Below are positions 63,336-64,000 of a DNA stretch of 64,000 nucleotides, one piece after another. The stretch comes from JAVKBW01 sp040222995 (GTDB taxonomy: Bacteria > Pseudomonadota > Alphaproteobacteria > UBA8366 > Aestuariispiraceae), in the NCBI GenBank assembly GCA_040222995.1, contig JAVKBW010000019.1, forward strand, positions 486,003-550,002. Direction: 5' to 3'. The notes beneath the pieces are model-generated. The model was not told where the DNA came from. It did not search any database and saw nothing but the letters and a program-made list of their open reading frames with translations. The first letter of the stretch is position 1; each line of letters starts with the position of its first letter. Position numbers and translations under genes: made by a program.

Positions 63336-63539
63336 ATGACGACTGGCATCGTCAAGTTTTTCAACACGACACGCGGCTTTGGTTTCATAACCCGCGACGA
63401 TGGCGACAAGGATGTTTTTGTCCATATTACGTCGGTAAAGGAATCCGGTCTGGAAACACTGGAACCGGGGCAGAAGGTCACGTTCGACGTTGAACCGGAC
63501 CGCAAGGGAAACAAGGCCGTCAACATAGCGGTGGTCTGA
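63336..63539 (+). CDS. Cold-shock domain protein
   Basis: A 67-residue CspA-type protein, a single-stranded nucleic-acid binder acting as RNA chaperone. RNP1 is GFGFITRD and RNP2 is DVFVHIT, both with the stacking aromatic residues. It starts at ATG 63336, MTTGIVKFFN, after GAGG; the 13 codons before it are not conserved. The 165-base leader from the previous gene leaves room for the long untranslated leader found in cold-shock genes. Confidence 0.95.
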   Translation: MTTGIVKFFNTTRGFGFITRDDGDKDVFVHITSVKESGLETLEPGQKVTFDVEPDRKGNKAVNIAVV

Positions 63540-63548
63540 CCGGGGGGA

Positions 63549-63728
63549 TCAGGCGTTCCGACTGTCCGCAGCGTTCGAGCCGGCGGACACCTTGATGACG
63601 CCGGCTGACAGCATCAGGGCCGCGCCCAGTATCTCGCGCAGGCCGAACGGGTCGTCTGTCAGCAACGCCGCGAGCGTTACCACGATCACGACTTTCAGCA
63701 TCAGCACGAGGAAATACGACGCCAGCAA
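63549..63728 (-). CDS. Small two-helix membrane protein, unknown
   Basis: A 59-residue frame from TTG at 63728, five bases after the stop of the GFA-family gene. Two hydrophobic helices are visible (ATLLASYFLVLMLKVVIVVTLAALL and REILGAALMLSAGVIKVSA), reminiscent of the end of an EamA-type transporter. It may be a real small gene or the remnant of a longer membrane protein. The start is uncertain, because the frame stays open upstream across the GFA gene. Confidence 0.45.
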   Translation of the reverse strand: MLASYFLVLMLKVVIVVTLAALLTDDPFGLREILGAALMLSAGVIKVSAGSNAADSRNA

Positions 63729-63733
63729 CGTCG

Positions 63734-64000
63734 CTAGTCCCTGGGTGCGTCCGGCGGAAAGGCCGGCTCGCGGGAAACCGGATTTTCCCTGTCGCCGGCG
63801 TTGAAGCGTGGCAGATGGTCGGCAATGTCGAACCAGGAAACCCGTTCGTCGTAGTAGACATGCTTGATCGCCGGGTAGCGGTCGGGTTCGGCCATCGTGC
63901 CGATGTAGAATTCGATAACGTCGTCGTAGCCGACCCAGTCCGCTTCCCATGTCAGGGGCGTCCCGCAATTCGGGCAGAACCGGCGGTAGACGCCGGGCGA
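63734..64000 (-). CDS. GFA family (DUF636) zinc protein, N-terminus outside window
   Basis: The minus-strand frame entering from the right edge gives 88 codons and a TAG stop at 63734-63736. The product contains the CxxC zinc motif FCPNCGTPL, followed by IEFYIGTMAEPDRYPAIKH and ERVSWFDIADHLPRF. This matches the C-terminal part of the GFA family (glutathione-dependent formaldehyde-activating enzyme-like proteins). The N-terminal cysteines lie outside the window. A role with formaldehyde from demethylation is tempting given the neighbours, but most GFA-family proteins have no proven activity. Confidence 0.85.
   Translation of the reverse strand, partial: SPGVYRRFCPNCGTPLTWEADWVGYDDVIEFYIGTMAEPDRYPAIKHVYYDERVSWFDIADHLPRFNAGDRENPVSREPAFPPDAPRD

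Noticed and set aside
1..64000. CRISPR array or rRNA operon
   Set aside because: No set of regularly spaced repeats and no conserved rRNA segments were noticed in reading the window.

Overview
The window looks like chromosomal DNA of a G+C-rich alphaproteobacterium. The gene set (osmoregulated periplasmic glucan genes, TRAP and ProU-type uptake, PleD-like and DUF502 proteins, Rieske oxygenases acting on quaternary amines) would fit a marine or soil Rhodospirillales-like organism, but no taxonomic marker settles this. Genes are tightly packed, many with ATGA or GTGA stop/start overlaps. There is no rRNA, CRISPR array, transposase or prophage. One tRNA-Lys gene lies at 24.7 kb.

Layout. 1-4.8 kb: periplasmic glucan genes, opgC (cut by the left edge) divergent from an overlapping opgG-opgH pair. 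4.8-10.3 kb: a lipoprotein, a Maf-type glycosyltransferase, infA, a NIPSNAP protein, a PleD-like protein that has lost its signalling residues, and a DsbA/FrnE-like thiol protein. 10.3-16.4 kb: mfd and sdhE divergent from recG. 16.4-22 kb: a four-gene operon in which every junction overlaps (hydantoinase/oxoprolinase A and B, a HisC-like aminotransferase, an Asp/Glu racemase-like enzyme), lying between recG and a DUF502 gene. 22.3-24.7 kb: DUF502 protein, Crp-like regulator and a secreted protein. 24.7-26 kb: tRNA-Lys followed by an AT-rich DUF4145 gene and the tail of an XRE regulator, which looks like a small acquired patch. 26-29 kb: TRAP transporter dctQ-dctM-dctP. 29.3-35.7 kb: peroxiredoxin, MscS channel, FAH-family hydrolase, a crotonase lacking both catalytic glutamates, propionyl-CoA synthetase-like enzyme (behind a perfect FNR-type box) and a UspA protein. 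35.9-42.9 kb: membrane histidine kinase, cupin and UGT-like glycosyltransferase, and two LysR regulators flanking a Rieske oxygenase.

From 42.9 to 63.2 kb the window is mostly devoted to quaternary ammonium compounds. A ProX-ProV-ProW uptake system is followed closely by a metallo-hydrolase, an amidase and a hydroxypyruvate isomerase-like gene. A LuxR regulator, a hotdog thioesterase and a GMC (choline dehydrogenase-like) oxidoreductase come next. Then comes an eight-gene unit on the minus strand: choline-sulfatase, a second Rieske oxygenase, SDR, BKACE, aldehyde dehydrogenase, SDR, carnitine dehydrogenase-like enzyme and a class I glutamine amidotransferase. A GbdR/CdhR-type regulator is divergent from it. 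By family knowledge this set could take choline-O-sulfate to choline and betaine, and carnitine through dehydrocarnitine and betainyl-CoA to betaine, followed by oxidative demethylation. The Rieske reductase is not in the window. The right end holds a cold-shock gene, a small membrane ORF and a GFA-family gene cut by the edge.

Starts were chosen by reading ribosome binding sites and overlaps, so several differ from the longest open frame. All functional assignments are from sequence reading alone.
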